Of a stretch of 64,000 nucleotides of DNA, positions 25,710 through 35,068 are shown one piece after another. The notes under the pieces are model-generated. The model saw only the letters and a program-made list of their open reading frames with translations, was not told the DNA's origin and ran no database searches. A program made the translations under genes and the position numbers. Position 1 is the first letter of the stretch; every line of letters starts with the position of its first letter. Source of the DNA: Bacillota bacterium (lineage in GTDB: Bacteria > Armatimonadota > HRBIN16). The stretch lies in contig JAIMBJ010000006.1 in the NCBI GenBank assembly GCA_023511455.1, positions 1 to 64,000 on the forward strand, given 5' to 3'.

Positions 25710-28388
25710 ATGCGACAGATTCTGGTGTTTTTTGCTTTTGCCATTGCTTTGCTGATGGCGGATGTGGATTCGCAGGAGCCTTCCGCCCGCCCGCCGGATG
25801 CGGACGGCAATGGTATCCCAGACCCGTTGCAACAGCGGCTGGGTGGGTCGCTGCGTCCTCTGGTGCGGCGTGACGCGGTAACCTCCTTCCAGACAGGCGC
25901 GATGTATCAACCTTCTATCGCCGTGCCCGCCGATGTGGCTATCGTGTACTCTTCGCAGGCAGAGCGGATACGTTCATGGTTGCAGGCAGGTTACACCGTA
26001 CACACGATGTATGGCTTCCGCACGTATACGGACTATGCGCAGGCTCGCCCCGACGAAGTGCAGCGCGACCGGTACGGTCTGCCGTTAGTGATCGAGCGCG
26101 TCAGCTACTACATGGTTCCCGCGCCCGCGCGGGTCGAGGCGGCAAAACAGTACGTTCGCGAGGCACTGGCAAACGGGTCAGCGGCTATTGTTCCCGAAGA
26201 GCCGGAGTACTTCGCGCGCGCCGGTTACGAAGAGAGCTTTAAGCAGGAGTGGCAACGCGTGTATGGAGAGGAATGGCAGCCGCCGCACAGCAGCCCGCTG
26301 GCGAGGTGGCGCAGCGAGCGGTTAAAGGCTCAGATGGAGCTGAATATCATCCGGGAGATGCTTCGCGAAGCGCAACGGGTGAAGCCGGATGCTCGCCGGA
26401 TGCTGGCGATTCACAGTCCCATCAACTATGCGAACTGGGGCATCGTCTTTCCACACGCGGCGGCGGTGGCGATGCCCGAACTGCAGGAGATTATCGGGCA
26501 GGTGTGGACGGGAACGGCACGCACGCCCTGCCTGCTGGATGGCGTCAGGGCGGAACGCACCTTCGAGACCGCCTATCTGGAGTACTCTTCGCTGTGGCAT
26601 CTGGTGCGAGGCACAGGCAAAGTGATGTGGTTCCTGATGGACCCCGTCGAGGACAACCCCAACCGCACGATGGAGGACTATCGCAGCAACTATGAGCAGA
26701 CGTTGATCGCGGCGCTGATGTTTCCGCAGGTAGCGCGCTATGAAGCCATGCCGTGGCCCGAGCGCATCTTTGGGCGCGTGCCCGACGCGCAGGCGACGCA
26801 GGTGCTTTCCGTGTTGAGCGTGCTTCAGTCCATGCCCGAACAGAAAGGTGCCCACCTGCAAGCGGGCACTTCAGGCATCGCTACCTTTACGGCTGACAGC
26901 ATGATGTGGCAACGGGCGGAGCCGGCGCGCAGCCGCTGGGAGAACTTTGACGGTTTGACTTACCCCCTGCTGACGAAGGGCATCCCCGTACAGGTGCTTT
27001 CTTTGGACTGGGCACATGAGCCAGGCTACCTGAACGGCTTCAAGGTGTTATTGCTGAACTATGATACGATGACACCGCCTGCGGCACAGACCCATCGCGC
27101 TATCAATAGGTGGGTGGAGCAGGGGGGATGGCTCATCATCGCGGGAGATGACTCGCCGTACGCTGGTGTGGCGGATGCGTGGTGGGTCAAAGCGGGCTAC
27201 AAATCGCCTCTGGAGCATCTGTTTACGACACTGTGGGGTGCCATGCTGAAAAGAGAGCCTCTGGGTATGCCGCCAATGCCCTCATGGACAACAGTTGCTC
27301 GTGAGGAACGCAGCATCACCGACCTCAGCAACCGCCGACGTTACCGGATAGACCTCTCTTCTTTTGTGAGAGAAAACGACAGTGTGCTGGTGCGCTTCAG
27401 TGATGCACAGCCCTCGGACGGGTGGGGCGCCTGGGTGACGGAGCTCCATCTGCAGGTAGACGGACAAACGAGAGTCCGATTCCGGGTGGGTTCTCCCACA
27501 GAGAAAGCGTATCTGGTTGCGGATGCCAGCTCGGGTCTGGTGGGTGGCTCGCGATTCGCCGATGGGCAAGCATTCTGGGTGTATCGCTTTCCTGCACGCA
27601 AAGGGGCGCAGGTGACTTTAGAGGTCGACATGGGCAATCAGTTTGAGGTCTGCGCCAGCGGTCAGCCGTGGCAAGGTCGCGCACTGGTGCGCACGAATCC
27701 TTCACACACCCGATTGCCGGCGCGGTTTTCGGTCAGAACACTCTCCACCATCACTGTGACGGCTCCGCCCCGTGGGGCAGAGGTGCTGATGAAAGATGAA
27801 GCCAGCGGCAAGCCGGTGGTTTGGCGTCAATCGCTGGGAAAGGGAGGTGTACTGGTGTGCTCCCTGCCCCCAGAGATGTTCGCGTCCTCTCGTGAAGGGG
27901 GTGAGCTGCTGAGGGGGCTGGTCGGGCTGTGCATCCCTTACACCGAGAGCGGCAATCTGGTGCTGAAGCGAGGGGACTACACCATTGTGCGCTGTTTCGA
28001 ACGTGGCGTGACCCTTCGCGGCACATACGTCAACGTGCTGCAACCGGACCTGCCTGTGGTAACCAATCCCTCCGTGCCTGCAGGAGGCTGGGGACTTTTC
28101 AAAGCGCTGCCAGAGAGACTGAAATCTCCTGCTGTGTTGCACGCTACGGCGCGGATTACGCACCTGCAGGCGGACGACAAGTTAACCGCTTTCTTTATCA
28201 AAGCGCCGAGCGGAACCACTGCGGCGGTACGGCTCCACACGGCGGGTAGAACACCAGCGCGGATGCGTGCCTGGGATAGCGGAGGTAACGCGGTGGACGT
28301 CAACACACGGGCTGAGGGGCACTACCTGCTCCTGAGCTTTCCGAACCGCGCCAAGGGGGTCGGTGTACGGGTAGACTGGCAACCGTAA
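25710..28388 (+). CDS. Large secreted glycosidase-like protein of unknown function
   Basis: ATG 25710 follows GGAGGAGGTGG; an ATG at 25695 is the alternative. The signal peptide is about 1-22 (MRQILVFFAFAIALLMADVD). Residues 32-40 (DADGNGIPD) are a calcium-binding repeat. Residues 60-380 look like a TIM-barrel enzyme (VPEEPEYFARAGYEESFKQE about 160, IHSPINYANWG about 236, WFLMDPVEDNPN about 307). Residues 415-480 resemble the glutaminase-like domain of GH42 enzymes (VLLLNYDTMTPP, WVEQGGWLIIAGDDSPYAG). The last 400 residues are beta-rich, probably sugar-binding. A glycoside hydrolase is a reasonable guess, but no family is certain. Confidence 0.75.
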   Translation: MRQILVFFAFAIALLMADVDSQEPSARPPDADGNGIPDPLQQRLGGSLRPLVRRDAVTSFQTGAMYQPSIAVPADVAIVYSSQAERIRSWLQAGYTVHTMYGFRTYTDYAQARPDEVQRDRYGLPLVIERVSYYMVPAPARVEAAKQYVREALANGSAAIVPEEPEYFARAGYEESFKQEWQRVYGEEWQPPHSSPLARWRSERLKAQMELNIIREMLREAQRVKPDARRMLAIHSPINYANWGIVFPHAAAVAMPELQEIIGQVWTGTARTPCLLDGVRAERTFETAYLEYSSLWHLVRGTGKVMWFLMDPVEDNPNRTMEDYRSNYEQTLIAALMFPQVARYEAMPWPERIFGRVPDAQATQVLSVLSVLQSMPEQKGAHLQAGTSGIATFTADSMMWQRAEPARSRWENFDGLTYPLLTKGIPVQVLSLDWAHEPGYLNGFKVLLLNYDTMTPPAAQTHRAINRWVEQGGWLIIAGDDSPYAGVADAWWVKAGYKSPLEHLFTTLWGAMLKREPLGMPPMPSWTTVAREERSITDLSNRRRYRIDLSSFVRENDSVLVRFSDAQPSDGWGAWVTELHLQVDGQTRVRFRVGSPTEKAYLVADASSGLVGGSRFADGQAFWVYRFPARKGAQVTLEVDMGNQFEVCASGQPWQGRALVRTNPSHTRLPARFSVRTLSTITVTAPPRGAEVLMKDEASGKPVVWRQSLGKGGVLVCSLPPEMFASSREGGELLRGLVGLCIPYTESGNLVLKRGDYTIVRCFERGVTLRGTYVNVLQPDLPVVTNPSVPAGGWGLFKALPERLKSPAVLHATARITHLQADDKLTAFFIKAPSGTTAAVRLHTAGRTPARMRAWDSGGNAVDVNTRAEGHYLLLSFPNRAKGVGVRVDWQP

Positions 28389-28395
28389 AGCAAAT

Positions 28396-28417
28396 GGCAC
28401 AGGTGGTAGCCTGTGCC
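28396..28417. terminator. Hairpin between two convergent genes
   Basis: Perfect 8-bp arms GGCACAGG and CCTGTGCC with a 6-base loop, 8 bp after the secreted-protein stop. It could end transcription from both sides, but the T tail is weak (TATTC). A second small palindrome, GCCGC-TGGCT-GCGGC, follows at 28428-28442. Confidence 0.4.
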
Positions 28418-28515
28418 TATTCAAACGCCGCTGGCTGCGGCGGACACCAGAGTAAAATACAGTACCTGCGGGAGGAGGGTTCTCAAAGGGGTTGTTCCAT
28501 AAGAACCCGCACTTT

Positions 28516-31500
28516 TCACAAGTTTTTTTCGTTTGAGGGATAAGGTTCGCCATCGTGCACGGGCGTGTCCGTGCCCTTGACCGTGCGGCATATTCCGCTG
28601 TATTCACACAGGCTGCAATGGTCTCCGGGTACGGGCGCAATGTCGCCTGCTTTCAGGCGGTTCAGCAGTTCGCTAATCTTGCGCGCGGCGGTGCGTTCGA
28701 TGCTTTTCCAGCGTTCGCCGTGCACATGCTGTACCACGTTGTAATCCTCCTGAGATTGTTTGCCCAGCCGTTGCAGGAGGTCGGTATTTAGCGTGTCGGT
28801 AAACAGTATGCGGCACCGTTTGCCTTCCAGCGCGCCATCCAGCGCGACGGCAGCAGGCGTCAGCTTCCATACCTGCCTCAGCGCAGCCACGTACAGAATC
28901 GTCTGTAAATCTTCGCCCGTCTGTATCTCCTGCCACCATCTGTCTCTCAGGTTGCGTTTGTAGTCGATCAGTACGGCTGCAGATGTCTGCGGGCAGATGT
29001 CCACGCGGTCTATCCTGCCGCATATCCGCATTTTCTCTCCATTGGGCAGGGTCAGGTGCAGCGGTGGCTGAGTAACTGGCAGGGTTTGTTCCTCGTCGTC
29101 CGGGGCAGGACCGAAAACCGCTTCCGTATACAGCGTCTGCAAACCAAACGCGGTGTATATCTGCTCTTCGCGTTCCAGCACCGAGCGCACCATATCTTCC
29201 AGCTGTTGTAACAGCAGTTGCCGTTCCCCGATGGGACGGTCTACAGGTTGCTCTTGCGCTATCTCCTGCAGCAGAGTATGCAGAGGCTGTTGCTGGTTGC
29301 GTTGATGGCGATGCAGCACCGCGTGTAGCCAGCGACCCTGTCCGGTGGCGTAGTGCGTTCTCTCCCCACGCAGTTTCATCTCCCACCGTACGAAATGCCG
29401 GAAGGGGCATTGCTGTAAATCTTCCAGTTCGCTTGCCGAGTACGCGCGGCGGGTGGGATGTGGAATGCGGGTGGTGAGGCGGGGGAAATCGGGCAAAAAG
29501 CGCCACCGCCACCATTGCCTGCACCTTTCGGGATGTTCGTTCAGCCAGCGATGAAGGGTCTGTGCGGTGTGCAGTCGTTCGGTGGTATCCATCTCGCGGC
29601 GCGTGTGCGGGTTAAAGTCGAAGAGCGAGTCCACCAGGGTACGCTCCATATCTCGTTCGTCCACCGTGTGTGAGAGGGGAGCGGTGACGTCGTTGAGGCG
29701 CAGGCTGCGCTGGGTGATGCCTTCGGGAGGGAATATCTCGCGCAGAGAGCGCAGGTAGAATGAGGGTTGGACATCGTGGTCGCCCTCGGTGCGAGAGTAG
29801 GTGAAAATCACCTTTTGCGAGGCGCAGGTCGCTGCCTGATAGAAGACAAGCCTTTCCAGAGCGGCGCTGTCCGTGCTCAGCGGAAGGTAGCAACCCGCAT
29901 GTTCGTTCACCCAGCGGCGGTCGTCATCGCGCAGGAGGGCATCCTCCGTAGCGCGTTTGGGGAACCTCCCTTCCTGCATTCCCATGACGAACGCCACACG
30001 TGGACGCAGGGGACGGCTGCGGGCAGCCTCCAGAAGCCACACCGCGTTGCGAAGGGAGTAGCTGTGCCTTTGGGGAGTTACCGCCCATGCCTGTTCCACC
30101 GCTCGCGCCCAGTCGGTCGGCGTGCCGGGCTCCTCCGCGTCCAGCAAGGCAACCACCTGATGCGCTACCTCCAGAGCCTGCGCGAGAGCATCGCCGTGTT
30201 CCGCTGCCAGCACAGAGCCGAACTTCATGGAGCTCAGTGCCCTTTCTAACGTGTCCAGCCATTGCTTCGGAGTGGGGGATTGTGCCAGAGCCTGTGTCCA
30301 CTCGATGGTCTCGCGAAGGAGAGTTGCTGCCGGATTGCCTTCACCCGATGCCTGCTCGGGGAGGCGCAGCCAGTTTGTTGCCCCTGAACGTATCCCCCGG
30401 CGAACCGCCAGCAGGCGGAGACGGTCTGCATCCATGATGTCTATCGGCAGATAGCCGCTTTTCAGCCATTGCAATACGGACTCGCGTGGGTAGTCACTTG
30501 TATGGAGGTGCAGGAAAACGGTCAGGGCGCGTGTCAGCGGATGCTCGCTCAGGGGTCTGGTCTCAAAGCTCTGCGTGGGGATGGCAAATCGGGAGAACAC
30601 CGCTTCGATGGTCAGCAGCACATCGGGCAGGTCACGACAGAGTACCGCAATCTCACCCCACGCCATGCCGTTGCGGTGTAGCTGCGTGATTTCACGGGCA
30701 ATCCACTCGATCTCCGCAAGCAGATACGGTGCCTCCCATATCTCCACAGACGGCGATACCTGTACGGCTGCCCCGACAGGCGCAGGGGAGAGCAGATGCG
30801 CAGCAATGTGCAGAACCGTTGAGGATGTTTGTTCATCCTGTGACAGGGACAACTGTTCGTGGCGCACTTCAAAATGTTCTTGCAGGCATTTCAGCGTAGC
30901 AGAAGTGCTTTCGAACAGCGCGTCTCGCCCTTCTTCCCAGCAGAGTGTGACCACCAGGTCACGCCCAGTTTCGGCGAGGGCACGTAAGAACTCCAATTCA
31001 CTGGCACTGAAACGGGCGAAGCCGTCAAACAGCACACGGCGCGGGATACGAGGGGTCCGAGGTGCATCGCGCAATGCTGCGGCGGCGATACGGTACACAT
31101 CGTCTTCCTCTTGCCAGCCTTGTTGGGTGAGCAAGCGGCGATAGGAGCCCCACACCCGCGCCAGTGCGTCCACTTTCTCCCTTTCCTGTGAGTGCTGAGC
31201 CATACTCTGCAACGCTTCCGGTGAAATCCCCTCGCGAGCCATCTCCCTTGCCCACGCCGAGAGCAGAGTGAGTATACCATCGCGGCCGACAGCGTGTTCC
31301 AGAAGACTTCCAGGTTGAGCGAGAAAGCGAATCGCCCTGCGAAGGATCCAGCGGCGCAGGTGCAGGGGAACCACCCGCGCTCCTCCTGCGGTTAGCGCCA
31401 CCTCGGAGGCGAAAGCATACAGGCTCCGTACCGTCCTGTCAGCCTGTTCGGGGGGCGTGCCCTCCGCTTTCAGGATGGCGCGGGCAACCTCCGACTGCGT

Positions 31501-31635
31501 TTCCGACGGCAGCACCAGACACGCCTGCGCCCGTTCTTTCAGGCAGGCCTGAATGCACCGACGGGTTTTCCCACCCAGTGCGCGTGCTGTCCATACGGTT
31601 AGAGGTGGCTTTGTCGTCTCCGTTGCCGTCGTCAT
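28516..31635 (-). CDS. AddB-like ATP-dependent nuclease with PD-(D/E)XK domain and iron-sulfur cysteines
   Basis: Related to AddB, the second subunit of the AddAB helicase-nuclease that resects double-strand breaks. ATG 31635 (SD AGGGG) starts a 1039-residue product. The N-terminus has a weak Walker A-like ALGGKT. The middle is UvrD/AddB-like (VFVMGMQEGRFPKR about 562, typical AddB). The C-terminal nuclease has GRIDRVD and VLIDYKRN (catalytic Asp and Lys, about 908). Four cysteines for a 4Fe-4S cluster are present: LQQCPFRHF (about 757) and CSLCEYSGICR near the end. AddA, which is nearly always adjacent, is not in the window. Confidence 0.85.
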   Translation of the reverse strand: MTTATETTKPPLTVWTARALGGKTRRCIQACLKERAQACLVLPSETQSEVARAILKAEGTPPEQADRTVRSLYAFASEVALTAGGARVVPLHLRRWILRRAIRFLAQPGSLLEHAVGRDGILTLLSAWAREMAREGISPEALQSMAQHSQEREKVDALARVWGSYRRLLTQQGWQEEDDVYRIAAAALRDAPRTPRIPRRVLFDGFARFSASELEFLRALAETGRDLVVTLCWEEGRDALFESTSATLKCLQEHFEVRHEQLSLSQDEQTSSTVLHIAAHLLSPAPVGAAVQVSPSVEIWEAPYLLAEIEWIAREITQLHRNGMAWGEIAVLCRDLPDVLLTIEAVFSRFAIPTQSFETRPLSEHPLTRALTVFLHLHTSDYPRESVLQWLKSGYLPIDIMDADRLRLLAVRRGIRSGATNWLRLPEQASGEGNPAATLLRETIEWTQALAQSPTPKQWLDTLERALSSMKFGSVLAAEHGDALAQALEVAHQVVALLDAEEPGTPTDWARAVEQAWAVTPQRHSYSLRNAVWLLEAARSRPLRPRVAFVMGMQEGRFPKRATEDALLRDDDRRWVNEHAGCYLPLSTDSAALERLVFYQAATCASQKVIFTYSRTEGDHDVQPSFYLRSLREIFPPEGITQRSLRLNDVTAPLSHTVDERDMERTLVDSLFDFNPHTRREMDTTERLHTAQTLHRWLNEHPERCRQWWRWRFLPDFPRLTTRIPHPTRRAYSASELEDLQQCPFRHFVRWEMKLRGERTHYATGQGRWLHAVLHRHQRNQQQPLHTLLQEIAQEQPVDRPIGERQLLLQQLEDMVRSVLEREEQIYTAFGLQTLYTEAVFGPAPDDEEQTLPVTQPPLHLTLPNGEKMRICGRIDRVDICPQTSAAVLIDYKRNLRDRWWQEIQTGEDLQTILYVAALRQVWKLTPAAVALDGALEGKRCRILFTDTLNTDLLQRLGKQSQEDYNVVQHVHGERWKSIERTAARKISELLNRLKAGDIAPVPGDHCSLCEYSGICRTVKGTDTPVHDGEPYPSNEKNL

Positions 31636-31636
31636 A

Positions 31637-31666
31637 TTGACCCCTGTGTGCTGAAAGCAGTACACT
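31637..31666 (+). promoter_or_regulatory. Candidate promoter in the addB-like/membrane protein divergent region
   Basis: TTGACC (31637-31642) and TACACT (31661-31666) with an 18-base spacer, pointing toward the small membrane protein gene. The box starts right at the start codon of the divergent nuclease gene. Confidence 0.3.
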
Positions 31667-31743
31667 ATAGTAGTATATTCGTTTTACGGGCGAATGGCTA
31701 CTCCACGCCTGTAGGGTCTTTTGTGGAAAGAACATCTCTGGAT

Positions 31744-32172
31744 ATGGGTCCGATGATGCAACGGGCGCATGGTTCGCCCGGTCGGGCGAGGCGTACAGGC
31801 AAAATCGCTGCTGTGGTTGCCGTTACGGGCGTTTTCGGCATGCTTGCGTCGCTGGGGTTACTTGTCGGTCGATCGCCTCGCCAGCCATCCACGATGTTCC
31901 ACAGAGGCTACGTTCTGCCCGCGCCCAAGCCGATGCCGATCCCAACGGTTTCCCCGCCGATGGTAACCGTAACCCCACCGCCTGCCGTTCCACAGGTTAT
32001 CCTGTTGCCTCCGCCGCGTCGGTCGCTCTGGGAGATTCGCGCGGAGCTGAAGCGCGGGCTGGGGGAGTGGGAGTTTCCGCACTACGTGAACGCACCCCAT
32101 TATGGCTCCGGCCCCGACAGCCCTTTCCCCAGCCCGTTGAAGCCACATCTGGCAGTCGTACACGCGGAGTAG
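31744..32172 (+). CDS. Small single-pass membrane protein with Pro-rich exterior
   Basis: I chose ATG 31744 because the product then has a short positively charged N-terminus (QRAHGSPGRARRTGK), one transmembrane helix (AAVVAVTGVFGMLASLGLLV) and a Pro/Val-rich outer part (about 60-100) before a charged tail. Starts further upstream (31648) would lie in the promoter region. There is no clear SD, so the start is uncertain. No family is recognised. It ends next to the convergent PhyH gene with no gap. Confidence 0.5.
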   Translation: MGPMMQRAHGSPGRARRTGKIAAVVAVTGVFGMLASLGLLVGRSPRQPSTMFHRGYVLPAPKPMPIPTVSPPMVTVTPPPAVPQVILLPPPRRSLWEIRAELKRGLGEWEFPHYVNAPHYGSGPDSPFPSPLKPHLAVVHAE

Positions 32173-32961
32173 CTAGGCACCTTCCGCCAGCACAGGGAAC
32201 AGCTCCCCGGCTAAAGGCTCACCCGGCTGTAAGCCCAGTCCATCGGTTACCACATGGGGCTTGCCGTTGTACAGGGTGCCGTCTGCCATGAATATGGTCA
32301 CCATCGCGCGGCGTGGACGGTCGGTATGGTTCGCTTCCGCATAGTGGAACGTCAGCCCGTGGTGGAAGGTGCAGCTGCCAGCCTTCATGCGAGCAACATA
32401 GGGAGGTTTCACCTCTTTGTCGGGCACGAGTGCGAAGATGTCCTGCGGGGTGACCAGATTAATCGCTTCCAGCTCGCCCCACAGATGCGAACCGGGGATG
32501 AACTGCATACAGCCGTTGTTCTCGTCCACGTCGTCCAGCGCCATCCAGCACGAAAGCTGGTCATAGCCTATCATGGGCCAGTATGGTCGGTCCTGGTGCC
32601 ACGGAGACGGTTTGCTATCGCCCGGCATTTTGGTGAGCAAGTGGTCGTGCCACAGGCGAATGCGCTCCGCACCAATCAGACGCCGCGCGATCTCGGCGAT
32701 GCGCGGGCTGAGCACATACCGACGGATGCCCTCATGAACCCGCCACAGGTTCACCTTCTGCACGAAGACCTTCTCGTATTCGGGGTTCGCCGCAGAGGTT
32801 TCGATGCGAGGGTCAAACCGCTGTGAGAGCACCTCATCGGCAGCAGCGCGAAGTGCTTGCAGCTCTTCCTCACTCAGGACGTTGTCCAGTTGCACAAAGC
32901 CGTTGTCGCGAAAGAAGGCAATCTGCTCCTCGCTCAGGGGATAATGCAGTACTGTGGTCAT
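32173..32961 (-). CDS. Phytanoyl-CoA dioxygenase (PhyH) family protein
   Basis: PhyH-family enzymes are Fe(II)/2-oxoglutarate oxygenases that hydroxylate varied small molecules. The iron facial triad is visible: WHQDRPYW (His and Asp, about 120-122) and the distal His in HGLTFHYAEANHTDRPRRA (about 205), with the Arg for 2-oxoglutarate just after. Length 262 is normal. ATG 32961 has an SD (CTGGAGG) and lies about 35 bases after a good promoter; an ATG at 33003 would overlap the -10 box. It sits divergently beside the GH127 gene. The substrate is unknown. Confidence 0.88.
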   Translation of the reverse strand: MTTVLHYPLSEEQIAFFRDNGFVQLDNVLSEEELQALRAAADEVLSQRFDPRIETSAANPEYEKVFVQKVNLWRVHEGIRRYVLSPRIAEIARRLIGAERIRLWHDHLLTKMPGDSKPSPWHQDRPYWPMIGYDQLSCWMALDDVDENNGCMQFIPGSHLWGELEAINLVTPQDIFALVPDKEVKPPYVARMKAGSCTFHHGLTFHYAEANHTDRPRRAMVTIFMADGTLYNGKPHVVTDGLGLQPGEPLAGELFPVLAEGA

Positions 32962-33003
32962 CAGCGCGCCTCCAGTTCCGATGTGTTCCAAGTTGTTTAG
33001 CAT

Positions 33004-33032
33004 AGTTTACCATGTGCAGGAAAGGCAGTCAA
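33004..33032 (-). promoter_or_regulatory. Sigma-70-type promoter of the PhyH gene
   Basis: TTGACT (33027-33032) and TAAACT (33004-33009) with a 17-base spacer on the minus strand. It decides the choice of the downstream ATG for the PhyH gene. Confidence 0.6.
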
Positions 33033-33176
33033 CCTGGCATATCGCCCTGCGCAGTCTGAAGTCTGCGCTACGGAGAGGGATGTCATGGGCTAAGGTCGCC
33101 GCAAGAGGACTTGCCCACCGACACGGTGAAACTTCCACTGTATCACCGAATACAATGGGGAGGTTTATCACGATAG

Positions 33177-35057
33177 ATGCAGTCGCCATCCTCATCGACG
33201 GTCGTGTGCACGCGCAGCAGCGCATATGCCCGCTTGAAATCCGTTGGTGTGCGCGAGGTTCAGCTAACCAGCGGGTTGCTGCATGAGCGGTTCCGCACTA
33301 ACCTTGCCGCGGGTATTCCCGCAGGCTGGACGCAGTTGTGGGAGAGCCATACCATTCCCAACTTCTATGTGGTGAGTGGGCGCCGCCCCGGCGAGGTGAA
33401 GGGGCCTCGTTACATCGACTCAGACGGCTATAAGTGGCTGGAAGCGGCGTGCTGGGCGTATGCACACGCGCAGGACGATACCCTGAAGGCGTGGATCGAC
33501 GAGTTCGTAGACGTGATTGAGGCGGCGCAGGAAGAGGACGGCTACGTAAACACCCATTTTATGGGCGAGCGTCAATCCCTGCGTTTCACCGACCTCGATC
33601 ACGCGCACGAGATATATTGCTTCGGGCACCTCACACAAGCGGCTATCGCCCACCACCGCGTGACAGGCGAGAGCAAACTGCTGAACGTCGCCCGACGCTT
33701 TGCTGAACTGCTGTATCGCCTGTTCGGACCAGAAGGCAGATGGGGTGCGTGCGGACACCCTGAAGCGGAGATGGCGCTGGTAGAGCTGTACCGCGAGACC
33801 GGGGAGCGCCGCTATCTGGAACTGGCATCACGCATGATCGATGCCCGTGGGCGGAAACCGCCTGTGCTGGACGGCTCGATCTATCTGCTGGACCATGCCC
33901 CCTTCCGCGAACAGCGCGAAGCGGTGGGGCACGCGGTGCGCGCGCTGTACCTATACGCAGGTGCAACAGACCTGTACTTGGAAACCGGTGAAGCGGCGTT
34001 GATAGAAACCCTTCATACCCTCTGGGAAGACGTATTCACCCGCAAGGCGTACGTGACGGGTGGACTGGGCGCACGCTATGAGGGTGAAGCGTTTGGACTG
34101 GCGTATGAGTTGCCGAACCTGCGGGCTTACGCGGAAACCTGCGCTGCCATTGCAGGCTTCATGTGGAACTGGCGGATGCTGCAGGTGGAACCCGATGCGC
34201 GCTATGCCGATTGGATGGAGATCGCGTTGTACAACGGCATCCTGTCGGGTATGTCGCTGGACGGTAGACGCTACTTCTACATGAACCCGCTGGAGTCGCG
34301 CGGCGGCTACGAGCGTTCGCCGTGGTTCGGGTGCGCCTGTTGCCCGCCCAACGTGCATCGCACGCTGGCGTCGCTGCCGGGCTATCTGTACAGTCTGGAC
34401 GAGCAGACGGTATACGTTCACTTCTACGCGGGTAGCCATCTGGACACCCGGTTACCCAACGGTCAGCCCGTTCAGATTCGGGTACAGACCGACTACCCAT
34501 GGTCTGGCGACATCGAGGTGCAACCGTCACCAGGCAGCTATACGCTTGCCTTGCGCATCCCCGGCTGGGCTTGGGAGGCGGAACTGCGCATCAACGGTGA
34601 ACGACTGGAAGCCACACCCGGAAGTTATGCTATTGTGCAACGCGAGTGGCAAGAAGGCGATAGTGTACATCTCTCGCTGCCCATGACGATTGAGCTCCTT
34701 CGTGCCAACCCGCGTATTGAAGAGGACAGAGCCAGTGCTGCGCTTCGCCGCGGACCGGTAGTGTACTGCCTCGAGCAGGTAGACCTTGCCGAAGGTAGCT
34801 TGCTGGACATTTACATGCCAGAAGATACCAGCAGGTTGCGGGCGAAACACATGCCTGCGTTGCTGGGCGGAGTGGTGGCTATCGAAGGGAACGCCCTGCT
34901 GGATACCGTGCCTCGCGAAAGCCAGCCGCTGTATGTGCCCGTTTCACGCTACATTCCCCCACGCCATCGCGAAGTGCGGGTGCGATGGGTACCGTATTAT
35001 GCGTGGGCGAACCGTGGAGCAGGCGCGATGAAGGTGTGGCTACCTATCACCCGATAA
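33177..35057 (+). CDS. GH127 beta-L-arabinofuranosidase-like protein
   Basis: GH127 (DUF1680) enzymes release beta-L-arabinofuranose from plant glycans such as extensins. The 626-residue protein has no signal peptide and the family's usual length. Signatures: GPRYIDSDGYKWLEAACWA (about 80), EEDGYVNTHF (about 120), GHAVRALYLYAG (about 248), the AYAETCAA block (Glu about 320, Cys about 322) and WFGCACCPPNVHRTLASL (about 382, zinc-binding and nucleophile cysteines). ATG 33177 follows GGGGAGGT. A cytoplasmic location suggests it works on imported oligosaccharides, but no transporter is in the window. Confidence 0.92.
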   Translation: MQSPSSSTVVCTRSSAYARLKSVGVREVQLTSGLLHERFRTNLAAGIPAGWTQLWESHTIPNFYVVSGRRPGEVKGPRYIDSDGYKWLEAACWAYAHAQDDTLKAWIDEFVDVIEAAQEEDGYVNTHFMGERQSLRFTDLDHAHEIYCFGHLTQAAIAHHRVTGESKLLNVARRFAELLYRLFGPEGRWGACGHPEAEMALVELYRETGERRYLELASRMIDARGRKPPVLDGSIYLLDHAPFREQREAVGHAVRALYLYAGATDLYLETGEAALIETLHTLWEDVFTRKAYVTGGLGARYEGEAFGLAYELPNLRAYAETCAAIAGFMWNWRMLQVEPDARYADWMEIALYNGILSGMSLDGRRYFYMNPLESRGGYERSPWFGCACCPPNVHRTLASLPGYLYSLDEQTVYVHFYAGSHLDTRLPNGQPVQIRVQTDYPWSGDIEVQPSPGSYTLALRIPGWAWEAELRINGERLEATPGSYAIVQREWQEGDSVHLSLPMTIELLRANPRIEEDRASAALRRGPVVYCLEQVDLAEGSLLDIYMPEDTSRLRAKHMPALLGGVVAIEGNALLDTVPRESQPLYVPVSRYIPPRHREVRVRWVPYYAWANRGAGAMKVWLPITR

Positions 35058-35068
35058 AAGCAGCAACG

